Shown one piece after another: positions 26,606-34,894 of a stretch of 64,000 nt of DNA. The notes under the pieces are model-generated. The model saw only the letters and a list, made by a program, of their open reading frames with translations, searched no databases and was not told where the DNA came from. Source of the stretch: Streptomyces violens (lineage in GTDB: Bacteria; Actinomycetota; Actinomycetes; Streptomycetales; Streptomycetaceae); assembly GCF_000717745.1 (NCBI RefSeq), contig NZ_JOBH01000002.1, forward strand, positions 248,001-312,000. The letters run 5' to 3'. Each line of letters begins with the position of its first letter. Position 1 is the stretch's first letter. Both the position numbers and the translations under genes were made by a program.

Positions 26606-27808
26606 TCACCGATCCAACGCCGACAGCGCCCGGTGGGCCAGCGGATGGGTGCGGACGAGCTCTGCCAGGGTGGTCGTGCCGCGGGTGATCTTCGTGAAGG
26701 CGTTCCATGCCGGGCGGAAGCCCGTGATCGTGGCGTGCAGGAGGCCCGGACGGCGGGAGAAGACCGCGAGCATCCGGCGGCCCACGCCCATCTCGACGCC
26801 CAGCCCAGCCTTGATCGCAAAGGCGTAGTTGAGCGCCTGGCGGCGCGCGTCCACCGCGTCGTGCGCCTCGGCCACCCGTACCGCCCACTCCCCCGCGAGC
26901 CGGCCCGACCGCAGGGCGAAGGAGATGCCCTCGCGCGTCCACGGCTCCAGCAGCCCGGCCGCGTCGCCGCAGACCATCACCCGGCCCCGCGACAGCGGCG
27001 AGTCCTCGGCGCGGCAGCGCGTCAGATGCCCGGACGAGATCGACGGCTCGAAGCCCGCGAGCCCCAGCCGCGCGATGAAGTCCTCCAGGTACCGCTTGGT
27101 GGCCGCACCTTCGCCGCGCGCGGAGATCACACCGACGGTCAGCGTGTCGCCCTTGGGGAAGACCCACCCGTAACTGCCCGGGATCGGCCCCCAGTCGATG
27201 AGCACCCGCCCCGCCCAGTCCTCGGCGACCGTCGGCGGCACCGGGATCTCCGCCTCCAGACCGAGGTCCACCTGGTCGAGCTTGACCCCGACGTGCGCGC
27301 CTATCCGGCTCGCGCTGCCGTCCGCGCCGACCACAGCCCGCGCGAGCACCGTCTCGCCGCCGCTCAGCACGACCGCGACGGTACGGCGGTCGGGAACGGC
27401 GCTGCCGTGCTGCTCGACGCGGCTGACCGTGACGCCCGTACGCAGCTCGGCGCCCGCCTTCTGCGCGGACTCGACGAGCTGGGCGTCGAACTCGGGGCGG
27501 TTGATGAGTCCGAAGAGCATCTGCCGGGAGCGGCGCGTTCGCGTCAGCTTGCCGTTCAGGGAAAACGTCACGGCATGCACGCGGTCCTGCAGCGGCAGCT
27601 CGAAGCCGGGCGGCAGCGCGTCGCGCGAGGGGCCGATGATGCCACCGCCGCAGGTCTTGTACCGGGGAAGTTCGGCCTTCTCCAGGATGAGTACGCGGCG
27701 TCCCGTACAGGCCGCGGCATAGGCCGCCGAGGCGCCCGCAGGCCCCGCGCCGACCACCACCACGTCCCACACGAAACGGCCGTCCTGGGCTGCGCTCTCG
27801 CTGCTCAC
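26606..27808 (-). CDS. Geranylgeranyl-reductase-family FAD oxidoreductase
   Basis: 400 residues from GTG 27808; an in-frame ATG at 27853 would add 15. The N-terminal Rossmann motif VVVGAGPAGASAAY binds FAD, PRYKTCGGGI and the conserved CGDAAGLLEPWTREGISFALRSG are typical of the geranylgeranyl reductase family, which saturates prenyl double bonds. In actinobacteria relatives act on menaquinone or membrane isoprenoids; the substrate here is not determined. The region upstream carries phased direct repeats. No other isoprenoid gene is adjacent. Confidence 0.85.
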   Translation of the reverse strand: MSSESAAQDGRFVWDVVVVGAGPAGASAAYAAACTGRRVLILEKAELPRYKTCGGGIIGPSRDALPPGFELPLQDRVHAVTFSLNGKLTRTRRSRQMLFGLINRPEFDAQLVESAQKAGAELRTGVTVSRVEQHGSAVPDRRTVAVVLSGGETVLARAVVGADGSASRIGAHVGVKLDQVDLGLEAEIPVPPTVAEDWAGRVLIDWGPIPGSYGWVFPKGDTLTVGVISARGEGAATKRYLEDFIARLGLAGFEPSISSGHLTRCRAEDSPLSRGRVMVCGDAAGLLEPWTREGISFALRSGRLAGEWAVRVAEAHDAVDARRQALNYAFAIKAGLGVEMGVGRRMLAVFSRRPGLLHATITGFRPAWNAFTKITRGTTTLAELVRTHPLAHRALSALDR

Positions 27809-27829
27809 CTGTGCTGCTACTCCCGATCG

Positions 27830-27919
27830 ATCCCTGGTACGAATCCCTGGCATGGATCCCTGGCTGCCGTACCGCCCGCACCATTGCGCGTACCGCCCGT
27901 GCCGTGCGCGTACCGCCCG
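27830..27919. repeat. Two sets of phased direct repeats upstream of two divergent genes
   Basis: ATCCCTGG occurs three times at exactly 13-bp steps (27830, 27843, 27856). GTACCGCCCG then occurs three times at 27869, 27890 and 27910, steps of 21 and 20 bp, i.e. about two helical turns. They occupy the start of the region between the reductase (minus) and dipeptidase (plus) genes. Tandem regulator sites or decayed duplications are both possible. Confidence 0.6.
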
Positions 27920-28087
27920 CATCCTACGGCTCGCTGATCGCGGAGGTGCCTGTGGGAAGATCGGAGGCACCATCCCCTACGCAGGACGCGTCACGTACGC
28001 ATGCTCACCGGACGGAATCCGCGCCGCCCCGGGCCCCCGCGGACACCGTCCCGACAGGACAACGTCGCGCCCACAAGGAGCGTTCCC

Positions 28088-29455
28088 ATGCCTGACAGCC
28101 CGCTCGCCACCACCGTCGCCGCGCTGCAGTCCCGCGCCCGGGCCGAACTGACCGAGCTGGTGGCCTTCAAGTCGGTCGCCGACCCCGCGCAGTTCCCGAA
28201 GAGCGAGTGCGAGGCCGCGGCCCGGTGGATAACGGGTGCGCTGCGGGCCGAGGGCTTCGAGAACGTGGAGATCCTGGAGACCCCGGACGGCACCGAGTCC
28301 GTCTACGGCTTCCTGCCCGGCCCGGCCGGCGCCCCCACCGTCCTGCTGTACGCGCACTACGACGTGCAGCCGCCGCTGGACGACAGCGCCTGGCTGAGCC
28401 CGCCCTTCGAGCTGACCGAGCGCGACGGCCGCTGGTACGGCCGCGGCACCGCCGACTGCAAGGGCGGCCTGATCATGCACCTGACGGCGCTGCGCGCGCT
28501 CAAGGAGCACGGTGGTGTGCCGGTCAACGTCAAGGTGATCGTCGAGGGCTCGGAGGAGCAGGGCACGGGCGGCCTGGAGCGGTACGCGGAGGCCCACCCC
28601 GACCTGCTCACCGCCGACGCCATCGTCATCGGCGACACCGGGAACTTCCGCGCCGGCCTGCCCACGGTCACCGCCTCGCTGCGCGGCATGACGATGCTGC
28701 GCGTACAGGTGGACACGCTGGCGGGCAATCTGCACTCGGGGCAGTTCGGCGGCGCCGCGCCCGACGCGCTCGCCGCGCTGATCCGCATCCTGGACTCACT
28801 GCGTGCCGAGGACGGTGCCACAACGGTCGAGGGGCTGGCGGCGGACGGTACGTGGCAGGGCCTCCAGTACGACGAGGCGGAGTTCCGCAAGGACGCCAAG
28901 GTGCTGGACGGCGTGGAACTGATCGGCTCCGGCAGCATTGCCGACCGCATCTGGGCCCGCCCGGCCGTCACCGTCATCGGCATCGACTGCCCGCCGGTCG
29001 TCGGCGCCACCCCGTCGGTACAGGCGAGCGCGCGGGCGCAGATGAGCCTGCGGGTGCCGCCGGGCCAGGACGCCGCCGAGGCCACCAAGCTGCTCACCGC
29101 GCACCTGGAGTCGGCCGCGCCCTGGGGCGCCCGCGTCACGGTCGAGCAGGTCGGCCAGGGCCAGCCGTTCAGCGCCGACCTCAGCAGCCCGGCGTACGAG
29201 TCGATGGCGGCGGCGCTGCGCGAGGCGTACGACGGTACCGAGATGCAGTCCGCCGGCATGGGCGGCTCCATCCCGCTGTGCAACACGCTCGGCGCGCTGT
29301 ACCCGGAGGCGGAGATCCTGCTCATCGGGCTGAGCGAGCCGGAGGCGCAGATCCACGCGGTGAACGAGAGCGTGTCCCCGGAGGAGCTGGAGCGGCTGTC
29401 GCTGGCGGAGGCGCTGTTCCTGCAGCGGTACGCGGGGAGCAAGGCGGGGGCGTAG
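28088..29455 (+). CDS. M20-family metallo-dipeptidase
   Basis: 455 residues. Metal ligands appear in LLYAHYDVQP (His, about residue 88), RGTADCKGG (Asp, bridging), EGSEEQGTG (catalytic Glu and ligand Glu) and a later IVIGDTG (Asp). This set is that of M20 dipeptidases related to carnosinase and Dug1. The central dimerisation domain lies about 185-340. AAGGAG is seven bases before ATG 28088. Cytoplasmic, no signal peptide; role in peptide turnover is inferred from the family. Confidence 0.9.
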   Translation: MPDSPLATTVAALQSRARAELTELVAFKSVADPAQFPKSECEAAARWITGALRAEGFENVEILETPDGTESVYGFLPGPAGAPTVLLYAHYDVQPPLDDSAWLSPPFELTERDGRWYGRGTADCKGGLIMHLTALRALKEHGGVPVNVKVIVEGSEEQGTGGLERYAEAHPDLLTADAIVIGDTGNFRAGLPTVTASLRGMTMLRVQVDTLAGNLHSGQFGGAAPDALAALIRILDSLRAEDGATTVEGLAADGTWQGLQYDEAEFRKDAKVLDGVELIGSGSIADRIWARPAVTVIGIDCPPVVGATPSVQASARAQMSLRVPPGQDAAEATKLLTAHLESAAPWGARVTVEQVGQGQPFSADLSSPAYESMAAALREAYDGTEMQSAGMGGSIPLCNTLGALYPEAEILLIGLSEPEAQIHAVNESVSPEELERLSLAEALFLQRYAGSKAGA

Positions 29456-29466
29456 GAGCGTACGGG

Positions 29467-29494
29467 TGGGGGTGGGCCGGCACCGGCCCCCCCT
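29467..29494. terminator. GC hairpin between convergent genes
   Basis: GGGCCGG (29474-29480) pairs with CCGGCCC (29483-29489), extended by further G/C pairs outward past one mismatch. It lies between the stops of the dipeptidase (plus) and the kinase-Nudix gene (minus) and may act in both directions. Confidence 0.55.
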
Positions 29495-29500
29495 TGGGGG

Positions 29501-30547
29501 TCACCCCACAGGAACGCCCGCCTCCAGATAGAGCGGGCGTCCCTGTGCGCGGGCGCGCAGGGCCCACCGCAGGCGGTTCCAGCGCACGGGCGGCAGCATC
29601 GACTCGGCCTCGTCCTCGGTGACGAACCGCCAGTCGCGCAGCTCCGAGCCCGGCAGCAGCAGGTCCCGTATCTGCTCGTCGGGCAGCCGCCCGCCGTCGA
29701 ACAGCAGCCGCAGCCCGCCGAATCCGGGCGGCACCGGTGCCTCCCAGTCGAGCACCAGGAGGCGCGGCATCGTGGGGAGCCGGATGTCCAGTTCCTCGGC
29801 CACTTCCCGTACCCCGGCCCGGGCCGGCGGCTCGCCCGGTTCCACGACCCCACCGGGAAATTCCCAGCCGGGTTTGTAGGTCGGGTCCACCAGCAGTACC
29901 CGGTCCTCCTCATCGAAGAGCAGTACGCCGGCGGCCAGGGTCTCGGCGGTCGGTTCCGGCGTCTGGACGATGTCGCAGGCGCCGCCGCCGGTCCGTACGG
30001 CCTCGGCGATGCGCTCGGCCGTCTGCCGCGGCCCCAGGTCCGAGATGTCGATGACGTGCGCGTCGCCGCGGAGCCAGTCCAGCGCCTGCTGGTAGGGCTC
30101 CAACTGCGCCAGACTCCGCTCACGTATCGGCTCTTCGGGCCCTTCCTGTGAGGACTCCTCCCGTACGGGCTCGTCCCGGAGCGCGATCCGCTCCCGGAGG
30201 ATCGTTTCCTCCGCATGCAGCAGCATGTGCCGCACGGGGATACGGCGCGCGGCCAGCGCGCCGAAGATCTCGTCCCGGTACTCCTGCCGCAGCAGCGTCA
30301 TCGGCGTGATCAGCGGACCCGGTACCTCCGTGAGCAGCGCGGCGGCCGCGTCGACGACGAGTCTGCGCCAGGACGGCAGGTCCTGGTAGTCGTCGACATC
30401 GTCCAGCCGCTTGGCCGGAAGCATCTCCTTCAGCCCACGGCCGACCAGTTCGGGATCGTAGAGCGTGCTTCCGGGGAGCAGGTCCAAGAGTTCCTGTGCC
30501 GCTGTGGACTTGCCCGCACCGAATGCGCCGTTCAGCCAGACGATCAC
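29501..30547 (-). CDS. P-loop kinase (TmrB-like) fused to Nudix domain
   Basis: 348 residues with two domains. Residues about 1-195 begin MIVWLNGAFGAGKST (Walker A) and continue with YDPELVG, the pattern of TmrB-like ATP-binding proteins; TmrB confers tunicamycin resistance in Bacillus. Residues about 205-340 form a Nudix domain with the box GGVVEPGEPPARAGVREVAEEL (split here across about 240-262). The fusion suggests a nucleotide or nucleoside-sugar detoxification or repair enzyme, but substrate is unknown. No frameshift at the junction; a short linker TGGGACDIVQTPEPTAET separates the parts. Confidence 0.85.
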   Translation of the reverse strand: MIVWLNGAFGAGKSTAAQELLDLLPGSTLYDPELVGRGLKEMLPAKRLDDVDDYQDLPSWRRLVVDAAAALLTEVPGPLITPMTLLRQEYRDEIFGALAARRIPVRHMLLHAEETILRERIALRDEPVREESSQEGPEEPIRERSLAQLEPYQQALDWLRGDAHVIDISDLGPRQTAERIAEAVRTGGGACDIVQTPEPTAETLAAGVLLFDEEDRVLLVDPTYKPGWEFPGGVVEPGEPPARAGVREVAEELDIRLPTMPRLLVLDWEAPVPPGFGGLRLLFDGGRLPDEQIRDLLLPGSELRDWRFVTEDEAESMLPPVRWNRLRWALRARAQGRPLYLEAGVPVG

Positions 30548-30684
30548 GGTTCCCCCTCATCCCTAGACCCCTGTGAGTTGCCCGCAACACCCTGCCACGG
30601 AAACGCGCCACGGAACGGCCGCTCCCGCACGGCCGGCCCGCGCCGCTGTCAACCCCTCGCGCCGGAGGTCACCGCCCGGCGCGC

Positions 30685-30978
30685 TCAGGGACGGGGAGTC
30701 GGTGAGGTGAGGCGTTCGAGGGTGGGAGAGGCGCCGGTGGGCTTGAAGATGCCCTTGTAGGCGCTGATGGCGGATACGGAAGCGATGAGGATGCTGCTGA
30801 TGACGTCCTTGCCCGCGAAGTCGCCGGCGAAATAGGCGCTGCCGAGGCCGACGAGGACCGAGACGGCCATTTGCACGGACGAACGGGCGGCGCTGCTCCA
30901 CTGGGGCCGGTTGACGACCGATATCAGGAGGGGGGAGACGAATCCGATGATCAGGGCCCACATCTGCGCGTTCGTCAC
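30685..30978 (-). CDS. Holin-like small membrane protein
   Basis: 97 residues. Three hydrophobic segments (WALIIGFVSPLLISVV about 7-22; VQMAVSVLVGLGSAYFAG about 36-53; VISSILIASVSAISAYKGIF about 60-79) and a polar, Pro/Thr-rich tail. The size and the MTNAQMWALIIGFVSPLL start look like holin-type or phage-derived proteins of actinobacteria. No endolysin or phage structural gene is nearby, so it may be a domesticated or chromosomal membrane protein. The family call is tentative. Confidence 0.5.
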   Translation of the reverse strand: MTNAQMWALIIGFVSPLLISVVNRPQWSSAARSSVQMAVSVLVGLGSAYFAGDFAGKDVISSILIASVSAISAYKGIFKPTGASPTLERLTSPTPRP

Positions 30979-31147
30979 GGGACGCCGCCTCTCGCACGAT
31001 TCAGGATGTGCTCGCTGGAGGGGAGCGTCGTGGCGGGCGAGGGGTGCGGCAAGGGGGCCTGCGGCCTCGGTCCCGTAACGACGGCGGCATTCCGGTAACG
31101 GCGGGCGTCAGGCGCAGCCCCGGCCGGACTCGCCCCGCACCGGCCCC

Positions 31148-32104
31148 TCAGCCCGACGTAGCCGCCAAAGCGCCCGCCCGGTACTGCTGAGCGGCCGCCG
31201 CCGCGCCGACCACGCCCGCGTCCGTACCCATCTGGGCCGGTACGACCTTGATGCCGCGGACGAAGGAGAGGGTGGCGTACTCCTTCAGGGCGCGGCGGAG
31301 CGGTGCGAAGAGGACCTCGCCGGCGCCGGACACTCCCCCGCCGATCACCACGATCTCGATCTCGACCAGGGTGGCGGTGGCCGCGATGCCGGCTGCCAGG
31401 GCCTGGGCCGCGCGGTCGAACGAGCGGATCGCCACGGCGTCCCCGGCGCGGGCGGCCGCGGCCACCCCGACGGCGGTCGTGTCGCCGTCCGGGCCCGGCT
31501 GCCAGCCCTCCGCGAGGGCGCGGCGGGCGATGTTCGGGCCGCTGGCGATGCGCTCGACGCAGCCGCGCCCGCCGCAGGGGCAGGGGTCGCCGTCGAGGTC
31601 GACGCTGATGTGGCCGATGTGGCCCGCGTTGCCAGTGGGGCCAGGATGCGGGCGGCCGTTGAGGATGAGGCCCCCGCCGACGCCGGTGGAGACCACCATG
31701 CACAGCGCGTTGTCGTGGCCGCGCGCGGCGCCCTGCCAGTGTTCGGCCGCGGTCATGGCCACGCCGTCGCCGACCAGTACGACGGGGAGCTCGCCGGTCC
31801 GCTCGCGGACGCCCGCGACCAGCGGGAAGTCACGCCAGCCGGGGATGTTGACCGGGCTCACGGTGCCGGTCTGCGCGTCGACCGGCCCGGCGCTGCCGAT
31901 GCCGACGACGGACGTGCGGGACCACTCGGGCGCCGCGGTCAGCTCGTCGAGCACCGCGTGGACCGCGCGCATCACGGCGGCGCCGTCCTCCTGGGCGGGG
32001 GTGGGGCGGGTGGCCCGTACGAGCATCCGGCCCCGGTCGTCGACCAGCGCCCCGGCGATCTTCGTACCGCCGATGTCCAGGGCTGCGTTGAGGTCGGTCT
32101 GCAT
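31148..32104 (-). CDS. ROK-family sugar kinase (glucokinase-like)
   Basis: 318 residues. The phosphate-binding DIGGTKIAGALVD at the N-terminus, the catalytic Asp in NIPGWRD or VVLVGDGVAM, and the ROK signature with zinc ligands GHISVDLDGDPCPCGGRGCVE (about residues 160-180) identify a ROK kinase of the glucokinase type. It phosphorylates a hexose with ATP. ATG 32104 follows AGGAGA by 10 bases. It is divergent from a LacI regulator; a GACAACGTTGTC palindrome lies 77 bp upstream, consistent with control by that regulator. Confidence 0.9.
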   Translation of the reverse strand: MQTDLNAALDIGGTKIAGALVDDRGRMLVRATRPTPAQEDGAAVMRAVHAVLDELTAAPEWSRTSVVGIGSAGPVDAQTGTVSPVNIPGWRDFPLVAGVRERTGELPVVLVGDGVAMTAAEHWQGAARGHDNALCMVVSTGVGGGLILNGRPHPGPTGNAGHIGHISVDLDGDPCPCGGRGCVERIASGPNIARRALAEGWQPGPDGDTTAVGVAAAARAGDAVAIRSFDRAAQALAAGIAATATLVEIEIVVIGGGVSGAGEVLFAPLRRALKEYATLSFVRGIKVVPAQMGTDAGVVGAAAAAQQYRAGALAATSG

Positions 32105-32180
32105 CGGCGTGGAATCTCCTGGTCGGCGGGCGGCCCGGGGCGGACGCCCCGGCGTGCAGAACGCCAGTCTCGCCAGAATT

Positions 32181-32192
32181 GACAACGTTGTC
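32181..32192. promoter_or_regulatory. LacI-type operator palindrome
   Basis: GACAACGTTGTC is a perfect 12-bp palindrome with a central CG, the form of LacI-family operators. It lies between the divergent ROK kinase and LacI genes. Control of both genes is inferred from position and family. Confidence 0.65.
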
Positions 32193-32203
32193 CAGACGTT
32201 ATG

Positions 32204-32267
32204 CTCGACGCCACGCCCAGACAGTCCGGATACCGACACCCCACCGACCTCGACGCCACGCCCAGAC
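32204..32267. repeat. 19-bp direct repeat in the LacI leader region
   Basis: CTCGACGCCACGCCCAGAC occurs at 32204-32222 and 32249-32267, 45 bp apart and identical. It lies between the palindrome and the LacI start at 32327. Confidence 0.75.
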
Positions 32268-32326
32268 CTGCCCGGCTCCGCATCGGAACGGGCAGCCGCC
32301 ACCCCAGGGAACAGGACCGCCGCACC

Positions 32327-33358
32327 GTGACCGACACCGCCCGCAGCACCACCCGCTACGGCACCCGGCCCACGATGAAGGACGTCGCGGCGCGCGCCGG
32401 CGTCGGCCTCAAGACGGTCTCCCGCGTGGTCAACGGCGAGCCGGGCGTGACGCCCGACACCGAGCGGCGGGTACAGGAGGCGATCACCGCGCTCGGCTTC
32501 CGCCGCAACGACTCGGCGCGCGTGCTGCGCAAGGGCCGCACGGCCAGCATCGGGCTGGTACTGGAAGATCTCGCGGACCCCTTCTACGGGCCGCTGAGCC
32601 GCGCCGTCGAGGAGGTCGCGCGCGACCACGGGGCCCTGCTGATCAACGGCTCCAGCGCCGAGGACCCCGCCCGCGAGCAGGAACTGGTGCTCGCGCTGTG
32701 CGCCCGCCGGGTGGACGGCCTGGTGATCATCCCGGCCGGCACCGACCACCGTTACCTGGAGCCGGAGATAGCGGCCGGCGTCGCCACGGTCTTCGTGGAC
32801 CGGCCGGCCGGGGAGATCGACGCGGACGTCGTACTCTCCGACAGCTTCGGCGGCGCGCGGGACGCGGTGGCACACCTCATCGCGCACGGCCACCGCCGCA
32901 TCGGCTTCATCGGCGACCAGCCACGCATCCACACGGCCATAGAGCGGCTGCGCGGCTACCGGGCGGCGATGGACGAGGCGGGGCTGCCGGTCGACGAGTC
33001 GTGGGTGGCGCTGGGGTCGACGGCGCCGGAGCGGGTGCGGTCGGCGGCCGAGGCGATGCTCGCCGGGCCGGCGCCGGTCACCGCGCTGTTCTCGGGCAAC
33101 AATCGCGTCACCGTCACCGTCGTACGCGTCCTGGCGGACCGCTCGCGCCCGGTCGCCCTGGTCGGGTTCGACGACTTCGAACTGGCCGATCTGATCAACC
33201 CCGGCATCACCGTCGTCGCGCAGGACGCCGCCCGCCTCGGCCGCACCGCGGCGGCCCTCCTCTTCCGCCGCCTGGACGGCGCCGACGAGCCGCCGCAGCA
33301 GCGCGTCCTCCCCACCCGTCTGATCCCCCGCGGCTCGGGCGAACTGCCGCCCGCCTAG
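32327..33358 (+). CDS. LacI-family transcriptional regulator
   Basis: 343 residues from GTG 32327. The LacI helix-turn-helix and hinge are clear: TMKDVAARAGVGLKTVSRVVNGEPGVTP (about 16-45), then the periplasmic-binding-protein-like sensor domain (IGLVLEDLADPFYGPL, VDGLVIIPAG, GHRRIGFIGD, VALVGFDDFELADLINPG). It likely binds the palindrome at 32181 and senses a sugar. The divergent ROK kinase is the likely target. ATG at 32384 is a shorter alternative but would remove residues ahead of the helix. Confidence 0.92.
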   Translation: MTDTARSTTRYGTRPTMKDVAARAGVGLKTVSRVVNGEPGVTPDTERRVQEAITALGFRRNDSARVLRKGRTASIGLVLEDLADPFYGPLSRAVEEVARDHGALLINGSSAEDPAREQELVLALCARRVDGLVIIPAGTDHRYLEPEIAAGVATVFVDRPAGEIDADVVLSDSFGGARDAVAHLIAHGHRRIGFIGDQPRIHTAIERLRGYRAAMDEAGLPVDESWVALGSTAPERVRSAAEAMLAGPAPVTALFSGNNRVTVTVVRVLADRSRPVALVGFDDFELADLINPGITVVAQDAARLGRTAAALLFRRLDGADEPPQQRVLPTRLIPRGSGELPPA

Positions 33359-33401
33359 CCGATTCCCGTCACCACCACCCTCGCCCTTCACACCGTTCGA
33401 A

Positions 33402-33416
33402 ATACCCCCGGGGGTA
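33402..33416. promoter_or_regulatory. CsoR/CstR-type operator, copy 1
   Basis: ATACCCCCGGGGGTA, essentially a perfect palindrome, is the G/C-tract-in-TA-flank form of CsoR/RcnR-family operators such as CstR, the persulfide sensor. It precedes the persulfide dioxygenase gene. Confidence 0.7.
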
Positions 33417-33437
33417 CCTCCTGTTATGGTGGTACCG

Positions 33438-33452
33438 ATACCCCCGGGGGTA
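33438..33452. promoter_or_regulatory. CsoR/CstR-type operator, copy 2
   Basis: An identical ATACCCCCGGGGGTA lies 36 bp downstream of copy 1, about 48 bp before the start codon. A half-site AGGGGTAT follows at about 33460. The tandem arrangement suggests cooperative repression. Confidence 0.7.
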
Positions 33453-33499
33453 AATGCACAGGGGTATACATTCTCGATACGGAAGGAAGGGGCGCTGCC

Positions 33500-34894
33500 G
33501 TGTTTTTCGTCGACACCCTGGAATTCGAGGGACTGGGCAACCGCAGCTACCTGGCCGGCGGACGCTCGGCCGCGGTGGTGATCGACCCGCCACGCGACAT
33601 CGACCAGGTCCTCGCGGCCGCCACCCGGCGCGGGGTCCGGATCGCCTATGTCGCGGAGACCCACGTGCACAACGACTACGTCACCGGCGGGCTGGAACTG
33701 GCCCGAATATCCGGCGCCCGCTACCTGGTCCCGGCCGGAGCGGCGGTCTCCTTCGCACGCACGCCGATCGCCGACGGCGACACCGTCACGGTGGACGAGG
33801 GAGACGACGCCCTGGTCCTGCGGGCGGTGGCGACCCCCGGGCACACCCCGCACCACACCTCCTACGTACTGGAGGACGCGGGCAGCGGCGTGGCCGCGTT
33901 CACCGGCGGCTCGCTGTTGATCGGCACGGTCGGGCGACCCGACCTCGTAGAGCCGCGGCTGACCGAGCGGCTGGCCCGCGCCCAGTACGCCTCCGCGCAC
34001 CGCCTCGCCGACGAGCTGGCCGACGAGGTGCCGGTGCTGCCGACGCACGGCTTCGGCAGCTTCTGTTCGTCGGCGCAGGCCGAGGGGGACACCACGACGA
34101 TCGGCGCGGAGCGGCGGAACAACGCCGCGTTCACCCAGGACGTGGACACCTTCGTCGCGGAGCTGCTGGCCGGTCTGGAGGACGTACCGGCGTACTACGC
34201 GCACATGGGCCCGGCCAACGCGGCAGGGCCCGCGCCCGTCGACCTCACCCCACCGGAGCCCGCCGACGCCGAGCAGCTCGCGCGGCGGCTGGCGGCCGGT
34301 GAGTGGGTGGTGGACCTGCGCAACCGGGTCGCGTACGCCGAAGGCCACCTCGCCGGTTCCTTCAACTTCGAGGGCGAGGGCAAGCTCGCCACGTACCTGG
34401 CCTGGCTGATCCCGTGGGGCAAGCCGGTCACGCTGCTGGCCGAGACGCCGGGGCAGATAGCCGACGCGCAGCGGGAGCTGGCGCGGGTGGGCATCGACCG
34501 GCCGGCGGCCGCCGCCACGGGCGCGCCGGAGAGCTGGCTGCGCGAGGGCGAGAAGCTGCGCTCCTTCCCGCGGGCCACCTTCGCCGACCTCGCCCGCGCC
34601 GCGGCCGGTCAGGACCTGGTCGTACTGGACGTGAGGCGCGACTCCGAGCGCGCGGGCGGGTACGTCGAGGGCTCGCTGCACATCCCGATCCACGAGCTGC
34701 ACGGCCGCGTCGGCGAGTTGCCGGCGGGCGCGGTGTGGGTGCACTGCGCGGGCGGGATGCGGGCGGCGATCGCCGCGTCCCTGCTGGACGCGGCCGGGCG
34801 GGACGTCGTCGCCGTCGACGACCGGTTCGACGCGGCCGCGCCGGCCGGGCTCCGGCTCGTGCTCCCCGAGCCGGGGACCGATACGGCTCGATGA
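33500..34894 (+). CDS. Persulfide dioxygenase-like MBL hydrolase fused to rhodanese domains
   Basis: 464 residues. Residues 1-240 form a metallo-beta-lactamase-fold with ETHVHNDYVTGG (family-typical variant of HxHxDH), PGHTPHHTSY and THGFGSFC, as in ETHE1/persulfide dioxygenases that oxidise glutathione or low-molecular-weight persulfides to sulfite. Residues about 255-355 look like an inactive rhodanese repeat, and about 370-455 an active one with Cys in VHCAGGMRA. GTG 33500 follows GGAAGGAAGG. It leads an operon with a TauE exporter (ATGA overlap) and a rhodanese; two CsoR-type operators lie upstream. Confidence 0.88.
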   Translation: MFFVDTLEFEGLGNRSYLAGGRSAAVVIDPPRDIDQVLAAATRRGVRIAYVAETHVHNDYVTGGLELARISGARYLVPAGAAVSFARTPIADGDTVTVDEGDDALVLRAVATPGHTPHHTSYVLEDAGSGVAAFTGGSLLIGTVGRPDLVEPRLTERLARAQYASAHRLADELADEVPVLPTHGFGSFCSSAQAEGDTTTIGAERRNNAAFTQDVDTFVAELLAGLEDVPAYYAHMGPANAAGPAPVDLTPPEPADAEQLARRLAAGEWVVDLRNRVAYAEGHLAGSFNFEGEGKLATYLAWLIPWGKPVTLLAETPGQIADAQRELARVGIDRPAAAATGAPESWLREGEKLRSFPRATFADLARAAAGQDLVVLDVRRDSERAGGYVEGSLHIPIHELHGRVGELPAGAVWVHCAGGMRAAIAASLLDAAGRDVVAVDDRFDAAAPAGLRLVLPEPGTDTAR

